Shown here piece after piece: positions 26,260 to 36,180 of a stretch of 64,000 nt of DNA. The stretch is from DSXH01 sp964532065 (GTDB lineage Bacteria; Bacteroidota; Ignavibacteria; Ignavibacteriales; Melioribacteraceae), in assembly GCA_964532065.1 (NCBI GenBank), contig CAZHHG010000005.1, positions 1-64,000 of the forward strand. Reading direction: 5' to 3'. The notes under the pieces are model-generated. The model did no database searches and had not been told where the DNA came from. It saw nothing but the letters and a program-made list of their open reading frames with translations. Position 1 is the first letter of the stretch; every line of letters starts with the position of its first letter. The position numbers and the translations under genes are program-made.

Positions 26260-27174
26260 CTATTTTATCAGAAGCATTTTCCCGGTGCCGGAATGATTCC
26301 CCGCAGTAAGTCGGTAATAGTAGATACCGCTCGTTAGAGAACCGGCGTTAAATATTTCCGAATAGATTCCTCTTTCCCTGAATTCGTTCACAAGTGTAGA
26401 GACTTCTTTACCGAGTGCATCATACACCTGTAGCCGGATCGGGCCGGGTTTATCTATTATAAATTGGATTGTTGTTGAGGGATTAAACGGATTCGGGTAC
26501 GCGTCGTACAGTCTGAAAGATTCCGGTACATCAGCTTCTTTCAGGCCGGAGGTGGCCGCACTTGTAATTCCAAAGGAGATCTGAACATCATCCACAGACA
26601 ATATACCCGGAACAATACCCGATTGAGATTGCGCCGATCCCCAGGCATAGAACCTGATAGAGGAAATAACCGGAATAAATGTTACGGGCAAATCCGTCAC
26701 GAAAGATTTCCATTCCTGATCAGGAAGAAAGGCTTTTATCAGTAAGGTGCGATTACTTTCCCGGTCTACGTAATATACGGCAATCGTATCTGGGGCCTGT
26801 CCGTTTCTCATTGCTTTAAAGCTAAGCCGATCCTGTTTTCTTAAAACCATAATATGATCGACTGTAAGTGGACCGAGCATAAAATACAGGTATTTGTTCA
26901 GATTCAAAACACCGTTACCGCTCCAGTCCAGACTGCTGTAGTAATTGCCGATGCTGATGCAATTAACACCCTGCCTCGAAAATTCACTTATGTTTGCATT
27001 GTCCTTCCTTCCGGTGGAAGCATCATGCTCAAGAAGTCCGCACTGCCCGCCGCCCAGGGGGAAGTATGCAAAGCCGCTGGTTGTATCGGGAGTGCTGAAA
27101 ATATTCGGCATCGGAAAAATTTTTGTGTTCGAAATTAGAGTTGCTGATAAAAAAATGATTTTTATGAACTTCAT
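26260..27174 (-). CDS. Secreted protein of unknown function with type IX sorting domain
   Basis: A 304-residue exported protein. After a signal-like N-terminus, residues about 30-205 form a beta-rich domain not assigned to a family; it resembles a carbohydrate-binding jelly-roll in its pattern (FYAWGSAQSQSGIVPGILSVDDVQI, as in a terminal strand of such modules), but this is weak. From about residue 222 the sorting domain reads AYPNPFNPSTTIQF, RLQVYDALGKEVSTL and SGIYYYRL with a terminal K. It may be a surface lectin. It shares orientation with the subtilase upstream, separated by 175 bases. Confidence 0.82.
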   Translation of the reverse strand: MKFIKIIFLSATLISNTKIFPMPNIFSTPDTTSGFAYFPLGGGQCGLLEHDASTGRKDNANISEFSRQGVNCISIGNYYSSLDWSGNGVLNLNKYLYFMLGPLTVDHIMVLRKQDRLSFKAMRNGQAPDTIAVYYVDRESNRTLLIKAFLPDQEWKSFVTDLPVTFIPVISSIRFYAWGSAQSQSGIVPGILSVDDVQISFGITSAATSGLKEADVPESFRLYDAYPNPFNPSTTIQFIIDKPGPIRLQVYDALGKEVSTLVNEFRERGIYSEIFNAGSLTSGIYYYRLTAGNHSGTGKMLLIK

Positions 27175-27319
27175 TTTTAATTCTCTTGATTATTAGATTA
27201 AATCTGAACGGGGAATTAATAAGTGTAAAGGAATAAATTTAAGAAACCGGATTTCTGCCGGTGAGAATTAGACTTATGTTTCTATTAAAAGTTGTAGCGA
27301 ATAACCTGAAGTTGGTTCT

Positions 27320-27349
27320 AAAAATTATAGCGCCAGAAATTATCTGACG
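27320..27349 (-). terminator. Possible terminator after the subtilase gene
   Basis: On the minus strand a 7-bp stem (CGTCAGA-TAATT-TCTGGCG, one G-T pair) follows the stop directly, with a T-run a few bases downstream. The T-tract is not adjacent, so this is only a candidate. Confidence 0.45.
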
Positions 27350-30196
27350 TCATTTAACAAGGACCATCTTGGCTGATTTAATATTGTTTCCCGTCTTCAG
27401 GATATAGAAATAAATTCCGCTGCTTAAATCCGAGCCGTTAAAATCAACTCTATATTTTCCCGGTTCCTGAACCTCGCTGACAAGCGTTTTAATTTCTCTG
27501 CCAAGTATATCATATACTTTTAAAGTCACAAATCCTTCCGAGGGTATTGAATATTCTATTTTAGTTGAAGGATTAAAAGGATTGGGAAAGTTCTGAGCAA
27601 GGTTGAAATCCGTTGGCCGCTCTTCAGTCTTTTCAACGCCGGTAGGGATGTTGTTCTTGTATTTTTCCCTGCTTCTTACGATTGAGCTTCTCAGCTCGCT
27701 TAATGTTGAAGCCGCTGCAATAGCAAATGCAACGCTCTCTGTTTGTCTCGATGCGATGCTGAACGGCCCCCCGCTTACAACATAAGAGATATCCCCGGAA
27801 ACGGGAGAACCGTTTACCAAACCGCTTGAAAGAGTAATATATTTTTCGATATCGGTAAAACCGTTGCCGTCGAATAATATGACTTCGCCCGTAGAGGCGT
27901 CGTTTTTAATCGGGTAGAAACCAAAATTATTATGCGATATTAGAGCCGTTCCTACATAAACATTCGGATTGTTTACATTATAAGCATATGCGAAATTCCC
28001 TTCGGCATCGTAAAGAGTCCGGTTGTTTGCATAGTCTTCGGCGGGAATATCCCAGTCGATAAAAAATCCGGCATAAAGATTTTCTATGGTCTGATCAGTC
28101 GAATTATTGAGGGCCGTCCTCAAAATAATATAGTTTTCGTCGGGGGGTGTGTTATAACTGTACGAATAAAAATGTGTCGATATTCCTATTCTATTATTGT
28201 TTCCGCTGTCGTCAAAATTTGTATAGCCCTCCTGAAAAGCTGTAACGCCGGGACTCGCGAATTTGATCGGATAAACTGTTTTAAAATCCGCGCTCTGCCC
28301 CTGATCAATTCTGGCAGCATCCATTACTTTCGAAGAGGAGGTTCCGAACATAAAGGCTCCTTCAAACATAAGATTCCCCCCGTTCATGAAGCGGAATCCG
28401 ACTCCTTCTTTATTTGTACTGTAATCGTTAAACCCCAGAGCGCCTTTACTTGTTATACTCATCTCTATTTTACTTGTTGAATGCGTCTCGAGCGGTATAT
28501 TTATTTTTAACGATAACATCTGAAAATCCGAGTACCCTGTTGCAGAATATCTTAATACAAAGTTGACGGTATGATCAACCGGTGAATTTTCTTTTATAAT
28601 AAATCTAAATCTGTTGCTGCTGTTGGAAACGGATTCCATTGTTCCGAGAGATGTATTAAAAACCGATTGAGTAATCTCAACTGCGGGATCATCGCTTCCC
28701 AGCGTAATGTAAATATTAGAAGCCGGCGAAAGATAATTGATAAATGTAAGATCAACTTCAACCGATTCCCCTGCCTGATAAATTCCGTTTCCGTTTCCAA
28801 TTTCAATAAAACTCACATTTGCCCCGCGTACAGACGGGCTTCCGGTTTCGCTTAAAGCTCTTTGAGCGTTTATCCTGCCTCTCCCAAGCATCATTTCATA
28901 ACCGGGATTCTGCCCATCAACATTATCCGCGGTAATCCTAATCTGCTCCGCAGCCTGCAGGGGAGAAATAAACTGGCCTCCAAATTTTGAAAAGACTAAA
29001 CCCGCCAGGCCCGCCGCGAGAGGGGCGGCCATTGATGAACCCCCGGAATAACCGTAGTGCTGATTATTATTATTAGCATCGCGTTGCCACGTTGAAAGAA
29101 TAGAGGTGCCCGGCGCCATAACATCAACCGTATTTCCGATGTTAGCCGCGATACTGCGCGTATCGTTATCGGTATTGAGCCATCCGACCGAGAGAACCCC
29201 TGCGTAACTCGCCGGATAAAAAGGAATCTCCTCGGCATCATTGCCGGCCGCGGCAACTACCAGCGCTCCTTTAGAAACCGCATAATTAATTACTTCCTGT
29301 TCAAACTCGGAGGAGCCGTATCCGCCCCAGCTGCAATTAATTACCTTAGCCCCTTTATCGGCAGCATATTGTATCCCTTCGTAGCCGTAGACTACAAAAG
29401 GATAATCATTGGCGTCACGGAGATCGCTGCGCGAAACTTTCACGGGCAGAATTCTGCAGTTGAATCCGATCGATGCAATTCCAATGGAGTTATCTGTTGA
29501 AGCGCCCGCAATTCCGGCCACGTGTGTTCCGTGATATGAGTTTCTCCACGAAGGATCTTCAACGGGATTATTATCGGGCGTACCGTTAAGTCCTCCGAAA
29601 TCCCAGCCGTTAATATCATCGGGAAAGGCGCCGCCGTCATCCTCGTCTGTTCCGTTGCCGGGTATTTCGTTTCTGTTCTTAAAAATATTCGAAGCGAGAT
29701 CCGGATGCGTCCAGTCAACACCTGTATCTATAATTGCTATAACAACATTCGTATCCCCTTTTGAAATACTCCAGGCGGAGTCTGCAAAAATCCTTTTTAA
29801 ATTTTTCTGTTCGTTCGAATTGTAGCGGGTGTCATTCGGAGTATAAACCACACGATGGACATATTTCGGTTCGGCCCACAGAACACCTGAAATTTTCTTG
29901 ATACGCGAAGCAACTTCTATCGGGTCTTCATCCGATAAATAATGGAGCTTGTAAATATTGCCGAGCGGAGAAACCGATTTATAAAGCGCCGCCGATTCGC
30001 CGGGAAACACATTTTCAAGTTTGGCCGGCGCTATGTCCTTAACAATTTTAGATTGCAGCACGTCCCCGCGGTAATCCTCTTTAATCTTAATCATAACGGT
30101 GTTGGACAAATAATAAGTGCCGTTCCTGCTGATAATTTCCTGCTGCGGCAAAACGGTTGCATTCCAAAGACAAAAGAGAAAAAATAATTTCTTCAC
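27350..30196 (-). CDS. Secreted subtilisin-like serine protease (S8) with type IX sorting domain
   Basis: A 948-residue exported protease. The triad is D158 (AIIDTGVDWTHPDL), H222 (SYHGTHVAG) and S388 (GGSSMAAP), with the oxyanion Asn in AAAGNDA (about N319). A propeptide-like region precedes it, and a long beta-sandwich C-terminal part (about 455-860) leads to a sorting domain (NFPNPFNPSTKIEYSIP, SSGIYFYIL). The GTG at 30196 is chosen: AAAGG lies seven bases upstream and a compact signal peptide follows; the TTG at 30223 is the alternative. It probably degrades extracellular protein. The catalytic motif has GSS rather than the common GTS, a known variant. A terminator for the upstream M1 peptidase separates the two genes. 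Confidence 0.92.
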   Translation of the reverse strand: MKKLFFLFCLWNATVLPQQEIISRNGTYYLSNTVMIKIKEDYRGDVLQSKIVKDIAPAKLENVFPGESAALYKSVSPLGNIYKLHYLSDEDPIEVASRIKKISGVLWAEPKYVHRVVYTPNDTRYNSNEQKNLKRIFADSAWSISKGDTNVVIAIIDTGVDWTHPDLASNIFKNRNEIPGNGTDEDDGGAFPDDINGWDFGGLNGTPDNNPVEDPSWRNSYHGTHVAGIAGASTDNSIGIASIGFNCRILPVKVSRSDLRDANDYPFVVYGYEGIQYAADKGAKVINCSWGGYGSSEFEQEVINYAVSKGALVVAAAGNDAEEIPFYPASYAGVLSVGWLNTDNDTRSIAANIGNTVDVMAPGTSILSTWQRDANNNNQHYGYSGGSSMAAPLAAGLAGLVFSKFGGQFISPLQAAEQIRITADNVDGQNPGYEMMLGRGRINAQRALSETGSPSVRGANVSFIEIGNGNGIYQAGESVEVDLTFINYLSPASNIYITLGSDDPAVEITQSVFNTSLGTMESVSNSSNRFRFIIKENSPVDHTVNFVLRYSATGYSDFQMLSLKINIPLETHSTSKIEMSITSKGALGFNDYSTNKEGVGFRFMNGGNLMFEGAFMFGTSSSKVMDAARIDQGQSADFKTVYPIKFASPGVTAFQEGYTNFDDSGNNNRIGISTHFYSYSYNTPPDENYIILRTALNNSTDQTIENLYAGFFIDWDIPAEDYANNRTLYDAEGNFAYAYNVNNPNVYVGTALISHNNFGFYPIKNDASTGEVILFDGNGFTDIEKYITLSSGLVNGSPVSGDISYVVSGGPFSIASRQTESVAFAIAAASTLSELRSSIVRSREKYKNNIPTGVEKTEERPTDFNLAQNFPNPFNPSTKIEYSIPSEGFVTLKVYDILGREIKTLVSEVQEPGKYRVDFNGSDLSSGIYFYILKTGNNIKSAKMVLVK

Positions 30197-30267
30197 CGGA
30201 AGACCTTTAACTTGGTTAAGCAATTTTATGAATATTGAAATTCAATAACAATGAAATTGAAGCGGGT

Positions 30268-30304
30268 ATAAAAAAACAAAGAGCCACACATAACCGCGCG
30301 GCCC
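30268..30304 (-). terminator. Rho-independent terminator after the M1 peptidase
   Basis: On the minus strand GGGCCGCGC pairs with GTGTGGCTC (nine pairs, three of them G-T), followed by TTTGTTTTTTT. It lies 25 bases after the peptidase stop. Confidence 0.7.
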
Positions 30305-30329
30305 TATAAACCTGAAAAAGTATTATGAT

Positions 30330-32252
30330 TTATTTAACCTCGTAATGATTGTTCCTCTTGTTAGAATCCGGGCCGAGGAGAGAGATTAATTCGATCTTTG
30401 AGAACTCTTTCCTTTTTCCCAATTCAAAGTTGTAGACATTATCCCCGCTTTTCCAAATGCTCGCCGGTTTATGCAGGATTTCGTTCGTTCCGTCTTTATA
30501 TGTTATTTTCAAATCGATCGGCACCGGATAGCTTCCAAAATTTTTAATAACGGCGGTAATGTTTTTTTCCTTGTCAAAATTAACCCTCTCAACAGAAAGG
30601 TCTGCAAATCCGGTCTCAAAAAACCAGGGTTTCCAGAACCAGCTGAGGTCTTCGCCGGCAATCCGGTCGAACGTAAAAAAGAAATCATAAGGGATCGGAT
30701 GCTTTCCGTTCCAATTATTCATGTACTCATGAAGAGCTTTTTTAAATAGATCCTCTCCCATAAAATCTCTTAGGATCATATATGCGAGGGCCGGCTGCTG
30801 ATAAAAAAGAATTGCTGTTCCCTGTGTCTTGTTAGAATATGAAGGAGTTATAACGGGAATCATATAATCATTTCCGAGAAGCATGGAAAGCATAGAGACC
30901 GTTTGCGGAAACTCATCCTTCTCCGGCTCCATTCTCTTAACGAGGTCGAAAGTAAGGAATGTTGCCCAGCCTTCGTCCATAAAGGAATATTTCCTTTCGT
31001 TTATTCCCATGTAAAAAGGCATATAGGTGTGGGCGATCTCATGAATAGTAACACCGATCTGTCCGGCTCTGTTGGGATAAGCACCGTTGTTGCACATCAT
31101 TGGGGTTTCCATTCCTCCGCCGTGTTTTTGCTCGCCGTTAAAAACCGTCATCTTGGGATACGGATAGGAAATACCGGGCCATTCATTAGAGAGATAATCT
31201 ATTGATAAGCGAGCAAACAGAGCAACTTCATCCTGAAATTTTATTCCTTCTTCGTAACACGCATCAACAAAGACTCTCTTTCCTGTAACGGTTTTATCAT
31301 CAACTTCTATTGACGAGCCGTCCCATAAATATTTATTGCTTGTTCCAAAAGAAAAATCGGGAACATTTTCTGCTTTAAAATGCCATGTGTTTTTATCTTT
31401 ACCGTTGGTAACGGTTTTATTTTTGATATCGGCCGGCGTTACAATTCTAACAACTTCATCTGAATTGTGCGCCTGTTGATATCTTTCTAAAATGGTCGGG
31501 TGTAGAAGATCCTTTGCGTTTTGCAAAACTCCCGTTGCCCAAACTAAATTATCGCCCGGGACAGTCAGCTCAACATCAAAATTTCCGAAGTCGTTATAGA
31601 ACTCCGTGTTGCCCGTGTATTCCTGCCGATCCCATCCGTCAACGTCATCATAGACCCCCATCTGCGGATACCAGTAAGCAACAAAAAAAGTCTGTGAATC
31701 ATAAGCACCCATGCGGATGCGGGTTTCTTTTGGAATTACAACACTCCATTTAATCTCAATCTTTGCAAATGTTTTCGGCGGTAATTTGGTTGGATAATTG
31801 GTGACGACAAGATTTGTTCCTGTTCGAAAAACCCTGTATGATTTCGAATTGAAATCAATTCCATTATTGTTGATTATTAATGTATCGATCTTTATCCCGT
31901 CTGATAAATCAAGCGGATTTACTGAAAAGTCGCGCGGGTTTCCCTTTTTCATTATATCCTGATAAAGACGGAAAGCAAATGTATTGAGAGAGTCGGGACT
32001 GTTATTGTAAAAAGTAATCCATGCGTGGCCATTAACGGTTCTTGAATCCGGGATCAGCTCGGCTTTAATTGTATAGTCAGAACGATTGATCCAGTAATTC
32101 GGACCGGGTTTTCCGTCGAAAGAACGGGTTCCTTTACTATAAGCTTTTTGAATGTTTGCCGGTATATAAAGTTTGGTCTGTGCTGTAATTGAATTAAACA
32201 GGAAAGAGGTGATCGAAAGGATGATAAGGAGTGATTTAAAGGATTTCTGCAT
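30330..32252 (-). CDS. Exported M1-family zinc metallopeptidase
   Basis: A 640-residue exported aminopeptidase-like protein with signal peptide (LLIILSITSFLFNSITAQ). The zinc site is intact: HEIAH at 404-408 and the third ligand E427 in FMDEGWATF, with the usual 18-residue spacing. GGMET at 379-383 replaces the GxMEN exopeptidase motif, a common variant in bacterial M1 relatives. The N-terminal 200 residues form the M1 beta-domain, and the region after about 545 a short beta sandwich. No sorting domain is present, so it is probably periplasmic and trims peptides. The leader carries CGGGGG four bases before the ATG. Confidence 0.92.
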   Translation of the reverse strand: MQKSFKSLLIILSITSFLFNSITAQTKLYIPANIQKAYSKGTRSFDGKPGPNYWINRSDYTIKAELIPDSRTVNGHAWITFYNNSPDSLNTFAFRLYQDIMKKGNPRDFSVNPLDLSDGIKIDTLIINNNGIDFNSKSYRVFRTGTNLVVTNYPTKLPPKTFAKIEIKWSVVIPKETRIRMGAYDSQTFFVAYWYPQMGVYDDVDGWDRQEYTGNTEFYNDFGNFDVELTVPGDNLVWATGVLQNAKDLLHPTILERYQQAHNSDEVVRIVTPADIKNKTVTNGKDKNTWHFKAENVPDFSFGTSNKYLWDGSSIEVDDKTVTGKRVFVDACYEEGIKFQDEVALFARLSIDYLSNEWPGISYPYPKMTVFNGEQKHGGGMETPMMCNNGAYPNRAGQIGVTIHEIAHTYMPFYMGINERKYSFMDEGWATFLTFDLVKRMEPEKDEFPQTVSMLSMLLGNDYMIPVITPSYSNKTQGTAILFYQQPALAYMILRDFMGEDLFKKALHEYMNNWNGKHPIPYDFFFTFDRIAGEDLSWFWKPWFFETGFADLSVERVNFDKEKNITAVIKNFGSYPVPIDLKITYKDGTNEILHKPASIWKSGDNVYNFELGKRKEFSKIELISLLGPDSNKRNNHYEVK

Positions 32253-32411
32253 AAAGCCCCCGATTTGTTTGAAAATTAGACGTCAAAGCAACGGATAGGA
32301 TTTATTGCCCGCCGTAAAACAATAAAGAAAATTAATTCCTTCGGAAAAAACTCACGCGGGCAATAGAGCATTAATGCTAAAAATAAAACCGGTCTTGGCG
32401 TAAAAAATTTC

Positions 32412-33620
32412 TTAGACTTTTGCCGTTGACTTTTCTTCAACTTTTTTAAGCGCCTGCTCAAGATCTTCAATAATATCCTGAACAGCTTCAATTCCAACCG
32501 AAAGCCGAACAAGGCCCTCTGTAATGCCGGCCGCTTTTCTTGCTTCGGCTCCCATTGTAAGATGCGTCATGCTCGCTGGATGCTGAACAAGAGTTTCTAC
32601 GCCTCCGAGAGACACCGCGAGCTGACAAAGTTTAACGCTGTTCATCACGGTCTCTCCGGCTTTAAATCCCCCTTTTAGTTCAAAGGAGATCATTCCTCCG
32701 TGGCCTTTGTGCTGTTTTAATCCGACCTGATAATTCGGGTGACTTTTTAGACCAGGGTATTTAACCCATTTAACTTTCGGATGATTTTCAAGATACTCCG
32801 CAATCAACTGGGCGTTTTCGCCGTGACGCTGCATTCTAACCGAAAGAGTTTTTAATCCGCGATGAACCAGAAACGAATTAAATGGATCAATAACACCGCC
32901 AAGCTGGTTCAAAACTTTTCTCATATTCGAATACATCTTTTCATCTTTAGTAACAATTATCCCGGCAACTACGTCGGCGTGGCCGTTCAGGAATTTAGTC
33001 ATGCTGTGAATTACAACATCAGCGCCCAGATTTAAGGGCTGCTGAAGCGCGGGACTCATAAATGTATTATCAACAACCAAAAGGGCATTGTTCTTGCTGG
33101 CAAGTTTTGAAGCCGCCTCAAGATCAGTAATTGAAATCATCGGGTTTGCGGGCGTTTCTATGTAGATCAGTTTTGTGTTCGGCTTGATTGCGCGCTCTAT
33201 TTCTTCGGCTACATCAGAATCTACAAAAGTAGATTCAATATTGAATTTATTGAGAACTGCGCTTAACAACGTCATTGTCGGGCCATAAACGGATTTACTG
33301 CAGACAACGTGTTCGCCCGCCTGAAGCGTTGCAAGAAAGACGGTGCTTATGGCGGCCATACCGCTTGCGCAGCCGAGAGCTTTATAACCACCCTCCAGTT
33401 CGGCAACAGCGTTTTCCATCGCTTCAATAGTGGGATTCTTCATTCGGGTATAGATGTATCCGTCCGCCTCGCCTTTAAAGAGGGATGCGCCGTGTTCAGC
33501 AGACTCAAATTTAAATGTTGAGGTCTGATAGATCGGCGGCACAACCGGGCCGAATTCGTAATCGCTTATACCGCTGTGAACACATTTCGAATCGAACTTT
33601 AAATTTTTGCTGTGTGACAT
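32412..33620 (-). CDS. Cys/Met-metabolism PLP enzyme: cystathionine or methionine gamma-lyase / synthase family
   Basis: A 402-residue fold-type I PLP enzyme. The PLP lysine is K209 (HSMTKFLNGHADVVAG), with Y112 (SVYGPTMTL) stacking on the cofactor, D184 (LVVDNTFMSP) and the R60-containing YTRMKNPT tetramer contact. The loop residue that is a Cys in Pseudomonas methionine gamma-lyase (YGCT) is Pro here, which argues against assigning classic methionine gamma-lyase; cystathionine gamma-synthase, gamma-lyase or O-acylhomoserine sulfhydrylase are all possible. Position 26 bases downstream of gyrA suggests read-through from the gyrase operon rather than a functional link. Confidence 0.88.
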   Translation of the reverse strand: MSHSKNLKFDSKCVHSGISDYEFGPVVPPIYQTSTFKFESAEHGASLFKGEADGYIYTRMKNPTIEAMENAVAELEGGYKALGCASGMAAISTVFLATLQAGEHVVCSKSVYGPTMTLLSAVLNKFNIESTFVDSDVAEEIERAIKPNTKLIYIETPANPMISITDLEAASKLASKNNALLVVDNTFMSPALQQPLNLGADVVIHSMTKFLNGHADVVAGIIVTKDEKMYSNMRKVLNQLGGVIDPFNSFLVHRGLKTLSVRMQRHGENAQLIAEYLENHPKVKWVKYPGLKSHPNYQVGLKQHKGHGGMISFELKGGFKAGETVMNSVKLCQLAVSLGGVETLVQHPASMTHLTMGAEARKAAGITEGLVRLSVGIEAVQDIIEDLEQALKKVEEKSTAKV

Positions 33621-33645
33621 TTTTCAACTCTTAATTATTAATAAA

Positions 33646-36087
33646 TTATTCTTCTCCGTTTCCTTCTTCCGGAACAACTCTTGCGATATCCGCAATATCA
33701 TCTCCTTCGTTCAGGCGGATCAAACGGACGCCCTGCGTATTGCGGCCCATAACACGAATGTCGGCCACCGACTGGCGAATCACCATTCCCCCGGTTGTAA
33801 TTATAACGAGTTCATCGCCGTCGTTTACTTCTTTCATTGCTATCAATTTACCGTTCTTATCCGAAGTTTTAACGGTAATCACGCCTTTTCCTCCGCGTTT
33901 TGTAAGTCTGTACTCTTCGATTTCCGAGCGCTTGCCAAATCCTTTTTCCGTAACAACCATTAGCGTTGAAGCATTCCGCACAACAATCATCCCGATCACA
34001 ACATCGTTCTTTCCAAGTTTAACTCCCCGGACTCCGGTTGCAGTTCTTCCCATATCCCTAACATCTTTCTCGTTGAAGCGGATAGCCATTCCATTCCTTG
34101 TTCCAATTATAATGTCATTAATTCCCTCGCTTAATTTCGCTTCAATCAGCCGGTCGCCGGCAGCAAGATTTATTGCGTTTATTCCGCCGCGCCGGATATT
34201 TGAGTATGCGGAGAGGACTGTTTTTTTGACGGTGCCTTTTTCTGTTGCCATTACTATAAATTTATCGTCGGTAAATTCTTTAACTGTTACGAAAGCACTA
34301 ATTTTTTCCTCTTTTTCTTTCTCGATTAAATTAAGAATGGATCTTCCCTTTGTGGCTCTTCCTCCTTCCGGAATTTCATGAACTTTGAGCCAGTAACATT
34401 TGCCTTTGTCGGTAAAGAACATAATGTAGTGGTGGGTAGAGGCAACGAACATATGTTCAATAAAATCCTCTTCCTTGGTTCCGGCGCCCGTTACGCCTTT
34501 GCCGCCGCGCGCCTGTCTGCGGTATCCGCTTACAGGGAAACGTTTAATAAATCCCTGGTGGGATATGGTTACAACAACATCCTCTTCGGCAATAATATCC
34601 TCAAGAGAGAACTCCTTATAGTCGCGGACTATTTCTGTTCTTCTTTCGTCGCCGAATTTTTCTTTCAGAATTACAAGTTCTTCAATAAGAATCTGTCTCT
34701 GTTTCTTTTCGCTTGCAAGTATGCTTTTAAGTCGCTCAATAAGTTTAATAGTTTCTTTGTATTCGTCTTCGATCTTCTTTCTTTCGAGACCGGTCAACCG
34801 CTGCAGGCGCATATCGAGGATCGATTTGGCCTGGATCTCGGAAAGTTTAAATTTCTTCATCAAATTATTTTTAGCGGTCTCAACATCTCTCGATTTTTTA
34901 ATTGTCTCGATAACCGCATCAATATTATCGAGGGCGATGATGTATCCCTCCAGAATATGTGCGCGTCTCTCGGCCGCATCGAGATCGAATTTGGTTCTGC
35001 GTTTAAGAACATCGAACCGGTGAGCAATAAAATGCTCCATACATTCTTTCAGCGTGAGAACCTTAGGAACGCCGTTAACAAGAGCAAGCATAATAACGCC
35101 GAAGGTAACCTGCATCTGTGTATGTTTGAAGAGCTGGTTGAGCGTAACGGCGGGCTGGCCGTCCCGTTTCATCTCAATTACAACTCGAAGTCCGTCGCGG
35201 TCCGATTCATCTCTTATGTTTGAAATTCCGTCGATTTTCTGATCGCGGACAAGTTCAGCAATTTTTTCTATTAATGATGCTTTATTAACCTGATAAGGGA
35301 TTTCCGTAATAACAATATTCTCCCTGTCGTTCTTCATTACTTCAATGTTAGCTTTTGCCCGGAGTATAATTCTACCGCGTCCGGTTAAGAAGGCTTCTTT
35401 AACGCCTTCATACCCGTAAATAATTCCGCCGGTCGGAAAATCTGGAGCTTTAACATGCTTCATAAGATCTTCCGGCTTCAGCTTTGGATTTTCTATAAGA
35501 GCTACCATTCCGTCCACAACCTCGTTGAGATTATGCGGGGGAATATTGGTTGCCATGCCTACCGCAATACCGCTGGCGCCATTTACAAGCAGGTTCGGAA
35601 GATATGAGGGAAGAACCGTTGGCTCCTGCAGGGTGTCATCGAAGTTGGCGGAGAATTCGGCTGTGTTTTTATCGAGGTCGCGCAACATCTCGTCGGCAAC
35701 TCTTGCAAGCCGGGCTTCGGTATAACGCATTGCCGCCGGGCTGTCGCCGTCTATAGATCCGAAGTTACCCTGCCCGTCTACAAGCGGGTAGCGGAGCGAG
35801 AAATCCTGCACCATTCGAACCATGGAATCATAAACCGCGCTGTCGCCGTGCGGATGATATTTACCGAGGACCTCACCGACTATACGGGCTGATTTTTTAT
35901 ACGCTTTATTGTAAGCAACTCCGAGTTCGTGCATGCCAAAAAGAACGCGCCTGTGAACGGGTTTAAGACCGTCTCTTACATCGGGCAGGGCGCGCGCAAC
36001 AATTACGCTCATTGCGTAATCGATGTAAGATGATTTCATTTCTTCTTCAAGAGATACCGGTACTACTTTTTCGAATATTGTTGTCAT
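33646..36087 (-). CDS. gyrA: DNA gyrase subunit A
   Basis: Breaks and rejoins DNA in the gyrase A2B2 complex, introducing negative supercoils. The catalytic tyrosine is Y122 (AAMRYTEARL), at the same number as in E. coli. The quinolone-contact positions are the susceptible type, S83 and D87 (HPHGDSAVYDSMV). The GyrA-box region (YRRQARGGKGVTG), needed for DNA wrapping, marks it as gyrase rather than topoisomerase IV, and the six-bladed C-terminal pinwheel fills residues about 500-800. At 813 residues it is of normal length. It lies 93 bases after the MgtE-like gene, in the order gyrB, MgtE-like, gyrA. Confidence 0.97.
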   Translation of the reverse strand: MTTIFEKVVPVSLEEEMKSSYIDYAMSVIVARALPDVRDGLKPVHRRVLFGMHELGVAYNKAYKKSARIVGEVLGKYHPHGDSAVYDSMVRMVQDFSLRYPLVDGQGNFGSIDGDSPAAMRYTEARLARVADEMLRDLDKNTAEFSANFDDTLQEPTVLPSYLPNLLVNGASGIAVGMATNIPPHNLNEVVDGMVALIENPKLKPEDLMKHVKAPDFPTGGIIYGYEGVKEAFLTGRGRIILRAKANIEVMKNDRENIVITEIPYQVNKASLIEKIAELVRDQKIDGISNIRDESDRDGLRVVIEMKRDGQPAVTLNQLFKHTQMQVTFGVIMLALVNGVPKVLTLKECMEHFIAHRFDVLKRRTKFDLDAAERRAHILEGYIIALDNIDAVIETIKKSRDVETAKNNLMKKFKLSEIQAKSILDMRLQRLTGLERKKIEDEYKETIKLIERLKSILASEKKQRQILIEELVILKEKFGDERRTEIVRDYKEFSLEDIIAEEDVVVTISHQGFIKRFPVSGYRRQARGGKGVTGAGTKEEDFIEHMFVASTHHYIMFFTDKGKCYWLKVHEIPEGGRATKGRSILNLIEKEKEEKISAFVTVKEFTDDKFIVMATEKGTVKKTVLSAYSNIRRGGINAINLAAGDRLIEAKLSEGINDIIIGTRNGMAIRFNEKDVRDMGRTATGVRGVKLGKNDVVIGMIVVRNASTLMVVTEKGFGKRSEIEEYRLTKRGGKGVITVKTSDKNGKLIAMKEVNDGDELVIITTGGMVIRQSVADIRVMGRNTQGVRLIRLNEGDDIADIARVVPEEGNGEE

Positions 36088-36180
36088 GTTGTGTAATTAC
36101 TGTTGGTTGATTTATAAAATTGATTTATTGATGATTAAAAGTTTTTTTTCTTTAATCTGTTTTGTTGTTTTCATAAAAGT

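Noticed and set aside
32276..32512. Short minus-strand frame overlapping the 3' end of the PLP enzyme
   Set aside because: Out of frame with the conserved enzyme end, mostly basic and without a recognisable domain.
33740..35242. Long plus-strand reading frames (213 and 281 codons) opposite gyrA
   Set aside because: They are antisense to a clearly real, full-length gyrA, have no family features and lack ribosome sites.
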